From Orientallactaga sibirica (taxonomy: Eukaryota; Chordata; Mammalia; Rodentia; Dipodidae): a stretch of DNA of 64,000 nucleotides. Below, one piece after another: positions 22,491 through 34,451 of the stretch; position 1 is the first letter of the stretch, and every line of letters starts with the position of its first letter. Both the position numbers and the translations under genes were made by a program. Location: assembly GCA_036365145.1 (NCBI GenBank), contig JAEOAD010000015.1, forward strand, positions 7,247,501-7,311,500, read 5' to 3'. The notes beneath the pieces were generated by a model. That model worked only from the letters and a program-made list of their open reading frames with translations. It did not search any database and had not been told where the DNA came from.

Positions 22491-23249
22491 CATATGCCAA
22501 CTTAGAGAGCTTGGTGTTTAATTTTATGACAAATTCACTCTGCTTTTAAAAGATGTCCCATCTTTATCCTCCTTCTGTCCCCCATTGGACCCAGTTTCCC
22601 TCTTGCTTTGGGTTCTTAAATTTGTTGATACCTTCTATATTTTACCCCATCTCCTTCCTTTACTCCCCCATCTCTCCCTTATTTGTAATGCTTTCTCACC
22701 CTGGTGGCATGGTGGTGGGTTCAGGGAAAGGTCCCAAAGTTGGTGGACCTATCAGACTTCTCACATGAGTCCATCTCAAGACTCTTGCTCAGAGCAGAAC
22801 CTGCAAAGTGCTGCATGGTGCTTTCCTGTGCTCATGCCCCCTGCTCCCTCAGGGCCTCTTGGAGAACAGGACCCCAGTATTTGTCATATTTATCTAAGCC
22901 CAGAGCCCTGAATGATTCTAAGCAGGCTCCACAAACACCCATTATCTTCTTCCATCTTTCCTTGGCCCTCCCTGAACATAATTTACTAAAGTGAGAATTT
23001 TGGGAGAAATGGGACTCTATCCATGTTTGCAAGTGAGTGTATGTGTGGTACAGTATGGAAAAGAGGTTCTTTGGGGGTGAATTCAATAGCCAAGTCTAGA
23101 GAGACAAAGCCTGCTAGACAGTAGGAACCCTCACTGTCTGGTTTATTTCTGATCTTCAGACACATTCTGTACCGTTTACTTGGCTATGGGTCTGAGGTTG
23201 TGATGAGTGTTAATTTTGGAGAGAATACCACCACATCTGTATTTTTAAA
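22491..23249. other. unique sequence
   Basis: Overlapping frames at 22553-22994 in different phases show no domain. Nothing else recognised. Confidence 0.5.
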
Positions 23250-23517
23250 AATTTTAAAAATTATTTATTATTTTTTAATAAAAAGGTTGTACTCTTAGAT
23301 CCCTTCTCCCCAACTCCAATCCTGTTGAGGGTCTTCTTTGGTGGGATTATTGCTATTCACTGTGGGAACCAAGAGGGGAGAAACAGTAGCTCAGGCTATT
23401 TCCACCCACTCTGAGGCTTTACAACCTTTCAGCCCCTTCTTGTGCAATATTCCCTGAGCCTTGGTGGGCAAGATAGGGATCTGAATTAGTGTTTCTTTCT
23501 CTGTAGACTCTGTATCT
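23250..23517 (-). mobile_element. L1 3'UTR fragment
   Basis: Plus-strand text CAGCCCCTTCTTGTGCAATA and CCTGAGCCTTGGTGGGCA matches the arrangement seen in the other L1 3'UTR pieces (compare 30140-30210 and 31975-32010). It hosts the B1 inserted at 23518. Confidence 0.6.
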
Positions 23518-24030
23518 TTTTTTTTTTTTTTAGTTTTTCAAGGTAGGGTCTCACTCTGGCCAAGGCTGACCTGGAATTAACTGTAGTTTCAGGGTGGCCT
23601 TGAACGCACGGCAATTGTAGCAGACAGCTTCAGGTTTGCTGAGATGAACTTCCAGACCAGGCACAGTTATGGAGGAAGGAATATTTATTGTAGTTTACAG
23701 ATCCAGGGGAAGGTCCATAATGGCAGGAGAAGCTGGCCTGCTCTTATAGGACCAGGCAAAAGAGAGAAAAGCCACCAGCCACACAGCACAGCATACTTCA
23801 GGAACTCCAGCTAGGCACACTTTACATATCTTTACAATGGAATCTCAAACCCACCACCACTCCTTAAGATCCGACCAGTGACACTGCTTCCAGCCAGGTG
23901 GCTGCAGAAGCAAACTACAAACTAATAAAACACTGAATATATTGGGAGCCATATATTCAAACTACCACAGCAATCCTCCTATATCTGCCTTCCAAGTGCT
24001 AGGATTAAAGGCGTGCACCACCATGCCCAG
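23518..24030 (-). mobile_element. B1 SINE split by a solo LTR
   Basis: A minus-strand B1. Its tail half is at 23518-23615 and its head half at 23970-24030 (ATTAAAGGCGTGCACCACC). It is bracketed by CTGTATCT at 23510-23517 and 24031-24038 and carries the LTR at 23616-23969, so the B1 predates the LTR. Confidence 0.92.
23616..23969 (+). mobile_element. solo LTR, copy 2
   Basis: A 354-bp LTR (TGTAGCAGACAGC ... AAACTACCACA) with a perfect 5-bp TSD, GCAAT at 23611-23615 and 23970-23974, inserted into a B1. AATAAA is at 23924-23929. It retains the segment CAATGGAATCTCAAACC that is missing from copy 1. Confidence 0.95.
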
Positions 24031-24038
24031 CTGTATCT

Positions 24039-24694
24039 CTGTTTTGATGAGATTTGCATGACCACAGTGTCTATCACTGTTTCCCTGGAACTGTTTTCAT
24101 GCTAGCCATGAGGGCAGTATTCATGTCACTGCTTCCTCTGTAATGACTTCTGAGCCCTGGCAGATGATGAGGAGGTGACCCATTTCATGGCAGACAGTCC
24201 TCTCTCTCTTTTTGATGTATTGATGTATCCTGGGTCTCCCCATTATTCTCTACCATCTGTCCCACATAATCCACCAGGGGCCTGGTGCCTACCTGCCCCA
24301 CATGAGCTGCCAGAGAACCCACACATCTTTCTTTATTGATGCATTTTGCTTATGCTCTCTGACAGGCTCCAGGAAGGCTACCATATCATGGGTGGTCCTG
24401 CTCTCTTTTTGCTGTCTCTCTTGAAGACACTGCCTGTGACCTCTAGTGTTTCCTGGAAGAGATGAGCTGCCCTCTTACAGTGAGAATAAGTGATTTCCTT
24501 GACCTCTGCTACCAACCTCAGCCATGAGCTGTATAAATGGCAAGGCTTTTCTTGCAAAAAAATAAAAATAAAAAAGAATTGTAATATGATGAAACATTCT
24601 ATTACTATTCATTGTCATGTAACTTTGGAAAATGTTCAATAAAAATAGCTTTAAGGCTTTTTATACTTAAGGCATTAACATTTCTATCTTTCAC
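24039..24694. other. mostly unclassified sequence
   Basis: May include continuing L1 3'UTR just after 24039. No gene recognised. Confidence 0.4.
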
Positions 24695-24825
24695 TTTTTA
24701 AAAACTTTTTATTGATAGCTTCCATAATCACAGACAATAACCCATAATAATTTCCCACCCACTCCCACTTACCTCCTCACAAATCCACCCTCCATCATAT
24801 CCCTTCCCCCTCTCAATTATGAATG
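24695..24825 (-). mobile_element. L1 3'-terminal fragment
   Basis: Plus strand CTTTTTATTGATAGCTTCC ... CATCATATCCCTTCCCCCTC aligns with the terminal 3' region of the larger L1 at 29890-29995. Severely 5'-truncated. Confidence 0.75.
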
Positions 24826-24828
24826 TTG

Positions 24829-25147
24829 TTCGTATGTATGTGGGCACACATGAATGGGTGCATATGGCCATGTGGAGGCCAGAAGTTGACATAGGGCATC
24901 TTTCTTGCTCATCTTCGTTTCTATTATACTGCGAGGCAGTGCTTCTTACTTGAGCCGAGAGCTTGAAGATTCAGCTAATGTAGCTGGCCAGCTTGCTGGA
25001 GGTATTCCTTCACTGCCTGTACACTGGGATTATAGGAGGGCTGCCATGTCCAACCAGCATTTATGTGGGTATTGGGCATCCCAACTCTAGTCTCCACACT
25101 TCCATGGTAAGTGCTTTATGGATTGACTGAGCCATCTCTCCAGCCTC
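24829..25147 (-). mobile_element. B4-like SINE
   Basis: A minus-strand copy with tRNA-like head GGCTGGAGAGATGGCTCAGT near 25147, a B1-like middle (ACTGGGATTATAGGAGG) and a CA/TG-rich tail at 24829-24860. Confidence 0.75.
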
Positions 25148-25148
25148 C

Positions 25149-26321
25149 CCCTTCTTTTGGAAAAAAAATAGGTTAATTAAATGTACCCTAAGGGAGAATG
25201 GGCTGGGCAGTAGCAAGAGTATTACCCACCAAAATTTCTCTTTAGTGCTATGCTGAAGAGTAAAACGTCCCATTTTTTATGACAATAAAGTTATTCATTA
25301 TTACACAGTACATATAAAACACAATAGGTGTTTTGTGTGAATGTGCAAAGAAACATGAACAAGCAGTGAGATCTGGAAGGCCCACTTGGTTATCTTAGCA
25401 TCAGTAATGGTACCAAGGTCCTGAAGAGTGTGGTGGTGAAGCCTCAATTTCAATTTGAGGACATATAACCCATACAGCAATGAGTTTAATTTTGAAGTTT
25501 CCTTCCAAAATGTGAGTTGGTAGCTTTACAGTACTTATTCATTTATTTACTTGGTTATGGAGCACAGAGAATGAGGATTTTGTGAATCTATGCATTCTTA
25601 GCCAGAAATGGAGCTGTGTTAATTAGTTATTTAATATGGCCACAGTTATTTCTCAAGGAAAATAATCCACAAACATGACAAGTAAATGCTATTAATCTTA
25701 ATTATTATAATAACCTTCCTATAAACAATAACTGTCTGGCTACCCTGTCACGTGTTTATTTCATTACTGACAAGAGAGATCTTTAAAATCTCATGATAAA
25801 TTAATGCTTTTACCATTAGCTTCAGTATGCTGGAAAGAAAAATGACTGCTCAGTTTATAAAACTGTTCAAACAAAACCTTTCTCTTCAGCTCCAGTATTT
25901 CAGATTTCACATCTTAACATAACTCTTAATTTTTTATTCCTTGTCCTTCAAAACTTTTTCCATTTAAATAGTTTTTATTTTCTCATTAACCAGAGTGAAT
26001 ACACATATCCATTTTGCAATGATGCTTACAAAAATCTTCAAAAGATTAGCGACGTGTCTCAATGATACAAATGCCTATGTTAACAACAGGTTATTATTAT
26101 TATTATTTTGCTTCAGACCACAGTTTTTCATGCTTAGCCTTTTCTGAGATTTCTAGAGGAGGTTATATTTATGTAATATTTATACATTTATTGTAAATCA
26201 ACAGAGAGGTTAAGAGACTTTTCCTGAAATACACAGTGAATTGATTGTAGAATCAGGACCAAAATGCACATATGTGTGATGGCTTCCCCAAGTATTACCA
26301 TAAGAACCTATTCACAAAGTG
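25149..26321. other. repeat-poor AT-rich block
   Basis: About 1.1 kb without a recognised transposable element. Homeodomain-type TAATTA/TTAATTA words cluster at 25600-25720, and a CACGTG E-box lies near 25750. This is the sort of sequence in which conserved noncoding elements are found, but conservation cannot be judged from one sequence. Confidence 0.35.
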
Positions 26322-26329
26322 AAGTCTAT

Positions 26330-26760
26330 TAGTTACTGTCCTAGTCACTAAGGGATGCCTTAGTGAATATATTATAGACTGGGTGGTTAAAACAATAAGC
26401 ATTCTTCCAAAGGTTCTGAAGGCTATACATTAAAAAATCAGGGTGCTGGAAGGTCCGGTATTGGCTGAGGGCCTGCTTCTGGGTATGCATTAGTTTTTTT
26501 CATTGTGTCTACACATGGAAGGTATGAAAGGGGGCATGGAGGGAAGGAAAGAGAGGGAGAGAGGGACAGCAAGGGGGTGAGTGAGAGACAAGAGGGAGAA
26601 AACGAACCTTACTCTTATCATGGCATCAATCCTGTTCAGAGCTCCACTTTCATGACCTAGTCACTTCCCAAAGCCCCTACATCAAATCTCATCACATCAG
26701 CAAGTTGGCTGCCACATCTGAATTTCAGACAGGCCTAGCATTAGTCCATTTGATTCATAG
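26330..26760 (-). mobile_element. ancient MaLR/MST-like LTR remnant
   Basis: Landmarks TATAGACTGGGTGGTTAAAA, TGAGGGCCTGCTTCTGG, CATTGTGTCTACACATGG and ATGACCTAGTCACTTCCC occur in the order of a mammal-wide LTR read antisense. Interrupted by a GA-rich stretch at 26535-26600. Family name tentative. Confidence 0.55.
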
Positions 26761-29146
26761 CACTGGTGAGAGAATATCAGCTTGGCAGAGTCCAATTCTA
26801 CCCATAGTGGGGAGAGAAAAGTTGGCATATTTACTGAGACTGAAATCAGGGTTAGTAGATCTCTCAAAGTGAAAGGTTGGGTTAGTTAGTAAGAGTCATG
26901 ATCTGATAATTTAGGACTGGGGACAATGGAAAGGCACTAGGAAGTTTGTATGAGAAGAATTCACAGTCTTAGGGTATAAATTGCCGTTAATGAATTAAGG
27001 AATCTTTCAGCAAATTCCTGCTTGGAACAACTTTTGCATCCAAGGCAAGATTATTTTGGAAAGAAAAGTCATCTTAATGTGAGTTCTGTGTTTGGTTTGA
27101 GTCTTTCTATGTATATATTTAATTATTAATATATTTAGTTTTTTAAACTTATCTTTTGATGTGTGTTGATTTTTTTTTTTTTTGTGCTTACATCACTGAA
27201 AGGCTATTGTCTATTTCATCTCAGCTGTGGGTATAGTAAAGTAGTGCCTTTCTGTACCCCCAACCTCAAAGCCACCTCACACTCAGAAGTACAAATGGTA
27301 ATTTCAGCCCTTCTTTATCTTGAATCAAAAAGTCAAACTTGACCTACCTTTGCAGAAATTCTTCCAGGTGCAAGTGAAAGCTAGAATTTCCCTAGGCGTA
27401 ATGTTCATTGAGTGTCCCTCTCCCTGCACTTGGAGAAGCTCACAGGGGAATGTTTGGGTGTTGGTATTTTGTGTTGGTTATTTCCAACCTTAGAACAAGT
27501 CATTCTAACCTTGTGTGATCTGGGACTCTGGAGAGAGAATTGTGAATACTTACAGATGTGTAGCTAGAATATTGAGCAGAACTAACTTTCATGACCACCT
27601 CTCTGATGAACTGCATGGGTCATGGGACACTGTAGAGGTGGTAGAATGTGTTACAAGAGTGACAGCATCATGATACATCTGTGCCAAAGGGAGATGGCTT
27701 TTTCACTGTTAAATGGAAGAACTTTCTCTCCTTTATATGTAAGGGAGTAAGTAAACCGACCCACTCAAGCGGCAATGCATGCTGAAGTGAATACTGTGAT
27801 CATCTGTGTGGAATGTGATCCCTTCAGTCGTGCTGGGAAACCTCTCTATTTGAATCAGGGGACAGATGCTGCTTCAAATAGTCTGTCAGCATATTGTTTA
27901 GGCTCTTGACAGATATTGCCTAAATGTCAATGACTTAACACAATAGATTATTTCTCACCTGTGCAAGAGCCTACTTTGGGTGTTTCTGGCTGGGAGATGA
28001 GGTTTGTTCAAATGGTGGTTCAGTGGACCAGGCATTATTCATCTTTAGGCTCTATCAATGCTTCTGAACTCCCAAGGCTTCTAAGCTGCAGAAGGGAGAA
28101 GGAAGAGTGGAGGTGAAAACACCCTGGAAAAGAACCCCTAGCTTGGAAGTAGTTCCAATTTCTCCCATGAACCTTGCTTTGGGAAAAATATGGACATAAC
28201 TATATGCAATCATGGCCATTCCCAAGTACAAGTAGGGAGCTGGGAGATGCAGTGCTTGGCCCTGTAGCTACTATCCTACAACAGCTCCATGCTGTAGCTA
28301 CTTGCCACCACTACATCCTATGCCTGGAGGCTCGGTGTCTGAACCCATCCTTCCTCACATACTCTGACCATCCCCACGTCTCCCCAAACTCCCATGCATA
28401 TATCCAGCTCTAATTCCTGTGATCTGAGCCCATAAGGTGTGAGTATGGTTCATTGTGACCCAGTAACCATGAACCAGAAGCCATGTACTCTACCCTGTCC
28501 TCCATCCACACAGTGAGAGTAGATGCACTGTCAACTCCACCAATGCTACATTCATGAGATGGAGGAATGAAAGACATAGCAGTCACTGGACCAGGGTGAA
28601 AACCCTGCCCATCCCTGGTCAGTTCCTTCATTAGCCCTTATTCTGCTCTGTGGAAGGGTCTCTCTTGTGTACTATTCCCATGGCCTCTGGCTATGCAATC
28701 TGGAAGATTTTCCTTTTTATTCTTTGTAGACATTTCTGAAGTGGGCAGTAGTCACTCCTTGCTTGCTTCTTTATAATGCAAATTGAAAGGGTTGAGGGTA
28801 GTTTCATATTCATACATTTTAAAGCTGGAATTATAGTTTCTTTATTAATATATTTTTTATCAAAAACCCATCAAAGGTCTCATCTATATGCTACTGCAAA
28901 GTTGAAGGTATTCATAACTTCACCCAAAGTTCTTTCTTGAACATATGATTAAGCCAGTTTTATTTCCTTATTTTATTTTATTTATGAAATAGACTCTACC
29001 CGAAACAAGCATGGTAGGGAAGATAACATCTTTAGTTTATTCTTTGCTAAAGAATGGAATCCTGAGAAGTCCTAATAGACCTTAGTTTTTCCAGCTACTC
29101 TCTTACTGTCTGAAGTCTACCAGTTGAGTCTTAATTTCTAAATCCT
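26761..29146. other. mostly unique sequence
   Basis: No gene recognised. At 27900-28180 the wording (ATTATTTCTCACCTGTGCA onward) is suggestive of another ancient interspersed repeat, not assigned. Confidence 0.45.
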
Positions 29147-29634
29147 CTCTTCTCTATTTCTTTCCCCCTCCCTCCATCCAATCTTCTCTGTCCTTTCTTT
29201 CCTTCTTTCCTTCCTCTTTTCTTTTCCCTCCCTCCCTCCCTCCCTCCCTCCCTTCCTTCCTTTCCTTTCCTTCCTCTGTCCCTTCCTCCTCCTTCCCTTA
29301 CCTTCTTCCCTTCTCTCCTTTCCTTTCCTTTTTTGTTCCTTCCCTCCCTCCCTTCCTCTGTCCATTCCTTCCTTCCTTCCTTCCTTCCTTCCTTCCTTCC
29401 TTCCTTCCTTCCTTCCTTCCTTCCTTCCTTCCTTCCTTCCTCTGTCCCTCCCTCCCTCCTTCCCCTCCCTTCTCTCCTTCCTTTTCCTCTTTCCCTCCCT
29501 CCCCCCTTCCCCCTCCCTCCCCTCCCCTCCTCCCCTCCTTTTCCCTCCCTCCTCCCTCCCTCCCTCCCTCCCTCCCTCCCTTCCTTCCTTCCTTCCTTCC
29601 TTCCTTCCTTCCTTCCTTCCTTCTCTTTCCTTTC
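29147..29634. repeat. about 490-bp polypyrimidine tract with (TTCC)n and (CCCT)n
   Basis: Almost pure C/T on the plus strand. It contains (TTCC)19 at 29365-29440 and (TTCC)10 at 29581-29620 with (CCCT)-type blocks between. Homopurine-homopyrimidine mirror symmetry makes triplex (H-DNA) possible. The Pro/Ser/Leu-rich and Gly/Arg/Lys-rich frames across it are low-complexity artefacts. Confidence 0.97.
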
Positions 29635-29891
29635 AAGCCAGCAGCTGTCTTTGCTGAGCTCATATCTTTAAAACATTTCTTTGCTCAATACTGGCTCTTT
29701 TCATCTACTTCTCTTAGCCACAGAAAATGATCTGCTTTCTTGTGATGGTAGGTGAGAGGTGTGAATGATTCTCCATAGCTTGATAAGCTTTCCACCACCC
29801 CAGCCTCAGATATGTACTATTTTGTTCAGCTGTCCCATCATTGGGTACAATTCATGCTTTTACCTATTTTTATTTGTATTTATTTATTTTT

Positions 29892-31205
29892 ATACTTTTT
29901 TATTGACAACTTCTATACTTACATACAAAAAAACCCATATTTTCCTCTCCTCCCCCATCCCCTTCAGAACTCTGTTCTCTGTCATATCCCCTCCCTCTCT
30001 CCATTAGTCTCTCTTTTAATTTGATGTCATCATCTTTTTCTTCTATTATGAGGTATTGCTAGGCACTGCAAGGTCATGGATTATATTAAGGCCAATTTCT
30101 GTCTGGACAGCTGCATTGTAAGGAGTTGTACCCTTCCTTTGGCTCTTACATTCTTTCTGCCCCCTCTTCTGCAATGGGCCCTGAGCCTTGAAGGGTGTGA
30201 CAGAGATGTTTCAGTGTTGGACACTCCTCCATCCCTTCTTCTCAGCACTATGTTGCCTTTTGGGTCATCCTAGTGGTCATTGCCATCTGAAAAGAGAAGC
30301 TTCTCTAACCAGAAGTGAGAGTAGCATTGATATGTGAATATGAACATTAAGTGTAGTGCTTTCAGGGCAGCTTGGTGGGAATAATAAATACATTTAGCCA
30401 GACAAGAGCAGGCTTTATACCCCTAAGGCTTATGACCTCCCCTGCCAAAGACTTTTGCTTAATTTTTTTCAGTATCAGGCATGTATTCCCTCCCATAGAG
30501 AGGGCCTTCAGTCCAATTATGGAGCAGTTGGTTTCCCCAAGAGCAGACATGCCACTATTGCACCTGTTCAGTCATTGGGCCTGTCTGGCCAAACTTGAGT
30601 TTTCCAGTGTCCACTGTTTTCACTGCTGGTGACTTCTATCTCCTATACGGCTACATGCAGTGCAGCTTTTTCCAGCTTTCAGTTGGCTGGTCTACAGGGA
30701 GAAGGTTTTTTTGCTCGGTACCAGCTTGTTTTCTCAGTGACCTTGCCTCTCAGGCAAGAGATGTCTTCAGCAATAGGGTCTTACTATCTGTTTCTCAAGG
30801 GAAACCAAGGGCTTTGGCAATAGCCTTTAATGTTTTGGAGGCTACCGGGACCTCCTTAGCCAATAACTCACTGGACGGTATCCCATCCCAGGCAAGGAAA
30901 ATTTTCTAGTAACAGTCTATAGCTTCTGGATGTGCCATTATTCAAAAAAGTAGGTTTACATAAGTCTTATTCAGACTATCTTGAATTTTGATTGACCCTC
31001 CCCCTGCCTTTCTTTTACACATTCTCTTCCCATGGCCTCGCTTAGGCCATTCCCCTCCCTGTAATCTGTTCTTCTACTTACATATGTACAATACCATCCA
31101 CTTAAGTCTTTCCCTCTCCTCCCTCCCTTATAGCCTTTTACCAGCTTACTGGCTTCTGGTACCAATTTTTGGTTCCAGTTCACACACAAGTCTATACATT
31201 TATAG
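29892..31205 (-). other. L1 3'UTR
   Basis: About 1.3 kb between the ORF2 stop (31206-31208) and the A-rich end. Similar text occurs in the fragments at 18640-19905, 23250-23517, 24695-24825 and, nested, at 31767-32208, showing that one L1 lineage left several 3' ends here. Confidence 0.75.
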
Positions 31206-31766
31206 CTAGGATGCACATATGAGAGAGAACATGTGACGTTTGGCTTTCTGAGCCTGGGTTACCTCACTTAGTATAATCCTTTCCAGATCCATCCATTTCC
31301 CTGCAAATTTCTTTACCACTGAATAGAACTCCATTGTGTAAATGTACCACATCTTTATTATCCATTCATCTGTGGAGGGACATCTAGGCTGGTTCCATTT
31401 CCTAGCTATTGTGAATAGAAAAGCAATAAACATGGTTATGCAAGTATCTCTAAGGTAGTGAGAAGAGTCCTTTGGATATATGCCTAGGAGTGCTATAGCT
31501 GGATCATATGGTAAATATATTTTTAGCCGTCTCAAGAACCTCCACACTGATTTCCACAATGGCTGGATCAGATTACATTCCCACCAACATCCATGCCAAT
31601 ACTTATTCTCATTTGTTTTCTTGACAGGAGTGAAATAGAATCTCAAAGTGGTTTTAATTTGCATTTCCCTGATGGCTAAGGATGTGGAACACTTTTTTAG
31701 ATGTTTATATGCCATCTGTATATCTTCTTCTGAGAACTCTCTATTTAGTTCCATAGCCCATTTTTT

Positions 31767-32208
31767 CCCATAATTTATTTTTATTTATATTATTCTGTTT
31801 TTACAGAATAGTGTAGTGTTGGCTCCCTTTTCCTCCTCCCTGTCCTCCCTCTTCCAAAGGGACCCTCATCAATGGGGAATGTGGGTCATGCATTGTGGGG
31901 GTAGTCAAGAGTTCTGAGGGGTAGGCCAAGTCTCTGTGCATAATGCCCCAACTTGTGGCTCTAACATTATTTCTGCCCCCTCTTCCATGAATTTCCCTGA
32001 GCCACATTGGGGTCATTTTAGTTCTACTTCGATGATAAGGTTTTGGGAGCCTCTGTGACTCTGGATATCTGCTTAGTTGGAGTTGGATGTTCTCTGTGTT
32101 TATCTCCTTCAGCCTCTTTCTGGTGCCGTGATCCCTAGGAACACTATATTCTTGCCTGTCCCCCGCATTACTCTATGGTTTCAGCTGGGGCCCTGGTGAG
32201 GTGTGATT
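31767..32208 (-). mobile_element. nested L1 3'-end insertion inside ORF2
   Basis: About 440 bp of L1 3'UTR-like sequence (CTGCCCCCTCTTCC, TTTCCCTGAGCCACATTGG) with an A/T-rich end at 31770-31800. It is bracketed by ATAGCCCATTTTTT at 31753-31766 and 32209-32222. ORF2 sequence is continuous once it is removed. It is in the same orientation as its host and severely 5'-truncated. Confidence 0.88.
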
Positions 32209-34172
32209 ATAGCCCATTTTTTTAAACTGGGTTGTTTGATTTATTATTGTTCTGTTTTTTGAGTTCTTTGTATATTTTGGATATTAATCCTCTGTCAGAT
32301 GTATAACTGGCAAAGATTTTCTCCCATTCTGTAGGTTGTCTCTTTATTCTATTCACAGTGTCCTTTGCTGTACAAAAGCTTTGTAATTTCCTGAGGTCTC
32401 AGTGGTTGATTAATGGTTTTATTCCCTGAGCAATTGGGGTTATATTCAGAAAGTCCTTGCCTATGCCAATATGTTGAAGGGTTTCCCCTACCTTTTCCTC
32501 TAGCAGTTTCAGAGTTTCAGGTCTGATATTAAGGTCCCTGATCCATTTGGACTTGACTTGCGCATGGAGAGAGACAAGGATCTATTTTTATCCTTTTACA
32601 TACAGATATCCAGTTTTCCCAGCACCACTTGTTGAAGAGGCTATCTTTTCTCCAATGAGTATTTTTGGCATTTTTGTCAAAAATCAGGTGGCTGTAGCTG
32701 CCTGGATTAATAGTTGGGTCTTCTATTCTGTTCCATTGATCTACCTGTCTGTCCTTGTGCCAGTACTATGCTGTTTTTGTTACTATGGCTTTGTAATATA
32801 ACTTAAAATCAGGTATGGTAATACCGCCGGCCTGATTTTTGTTGCACAAAATTGTTTTGGCTATTCTAGGTTTTTTGTGTTTCCAGATTAATTTTAGGAT
32901 CGTTTTTTCTATTTCTGTGAAGAATGCTATTGGGATTTTAATGGGGATCGCATTAAATGTGTAGATTGCTTTTGGTAAGATTGACATTTTCACAATATTG
33001 ATTCTTCCAATCCAGGAGCATGGGATATCTTTCCATTTCCTTGTGTCTTCAGCAATTTGTTGCTTGAGTTTTTTTAAAGTTCTCATTGTAGAGATCCTTC
33101 ACTACCTTGGTTAAGTTTATTCCAAGGTATTTTATTTTTTTTGAGGCAATTGTGAATGGGAGAGATTCCCTGATTTCATCCTCTGCATGTTTGTTGTTAG
33201 TGTATAGAAAAGCTACTGATTTCTGTGTGTTTATTTTGTATCCTGTTACATTGCTAAAAGAGTTTTTCAGCTCTAACAGTTTGCTGGTAGAGTCTTTAGG
33301 GTCTGTTATGTATAGAATCATATCATCTGTAAATAATGATAATTTGATCTCTTCCCTTCCAATTTGTATCCCTTTTATGAATGTCTCTTGCCTTATTGCT
33401 ATAGCTGAGACTTCCAGTTCTATATTAAATAGAAGTGGGGAAAGTGGACACTCTTGTCTTGTTCCTGAATTTAGTGGAAAAGCTTCAAGTTTTTCTCCAT
33501 TTACTATTATGTTGGCTGTAGGTTTGTCATAAATAGCTTTTATTATGTTGAGATATTCCCAGTTTCTGTAATACTTTTACCATGAAGGGATGTTGGATTT
33601 TTCAAATGCCTTTTCTGCATCTATTGAGATGACCATGTGATTTTTATCCTTCAGACCATTTATATGGTGTATTACATTTATGGATTTGTATATGTTGAAC
33701 CATCCCTGCATCTTTGGGATAAAGCCTACTTGGTCGGGGTGAATAATCTTTCTGATATATTCTTGTATTCTGTTTCCCAGTGTTTTGTTGAGAATTTTTA
33801 CATCTATGTCTATGAGGGAGATTGGTCTGTAATTTTCTTTTTTTGTTCTTTCTTTTTCTGGTTTTGGTATCAGGGTGATGCTGGCTTCATAGGAGGATTT
33901 TGGTAGAATGCCTTCTGTTTCTATTTTATGGGAAAGTTTGAGAAGCATTGGTGTTAGTACTTCCATGAATGCCTGGTAAAATTCAACAATGAATCCATCT
34001 GGGCATGGACTTTTTTTAGTTGGGAGACTTTTTATAAATGCTTGGATCGCTGTAGTTGTTATAGGTCTATTTGAATGGTTTATCTCATCTTGATTTAAAT
34101 TTGTAGGTCATATGAATCAAGGAAATCTTCCATTTCTTTCAGGTTTTCAAACTTAGAGGCATATATATTCTT

Positions 34173-34451
34173 TTAAAGTTTTTTATTTTTTATTTTTAGA
34201 GAGAGACACAGAGAGAGACAGACAGAGAGGGAGGGGGAGACAGAGAATGGGTGCACCAGCAGTCTCTCAACTGCTGCGAATGAAATCCAGATGTGTGCGC
34301 CCCCTTGTGGGCAAGTGTGGCATTGTGCCCTTGAGTCACTTTGCATCTGGCTAAACGTGGGACCTGGAGATTGGAACTGCTGGAGATTGGAACCAGCGTT
34401 CTTAGGCTTAAGAGGCAGGCACCTTAACCATTAAGCCATCTCTCCAGCCCA
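34173..34451 (-). mobile_element. tRNA-derived SINE, long subtype, inside L1 ORF2
   Basis: Head GGGCTGGAGAGATGGCTTAA is at about 34450. It is bracketed by a perfect 14-bp TSD, GCATATATATTCTT, at 34159-34172 and 34452-34465. It carries CCACAAGGGGGCGC (minus strand, 34297-34310) and an internal partial duplication of GGAGATTGGAAC near 34370-34394. Confidence 0.95.

Noticed and set aside
29138..29671. Long Gly/Arg/Lys-rich (minus) and Ser/Pro/Leu-rich (plus) frames
   Set aside because: Low-complexity reading of the polypyrimidine tract. No start context, domain or flanking gene structure.
30371..30909. Overlapping plus-strand frames of 86-104 codons
   Set aside because: They fall in the L1 3'UTR read antisense, have no protein family resemblance, and the homologous 3'UTR at 19.2-19.9 kb does not keep them open.
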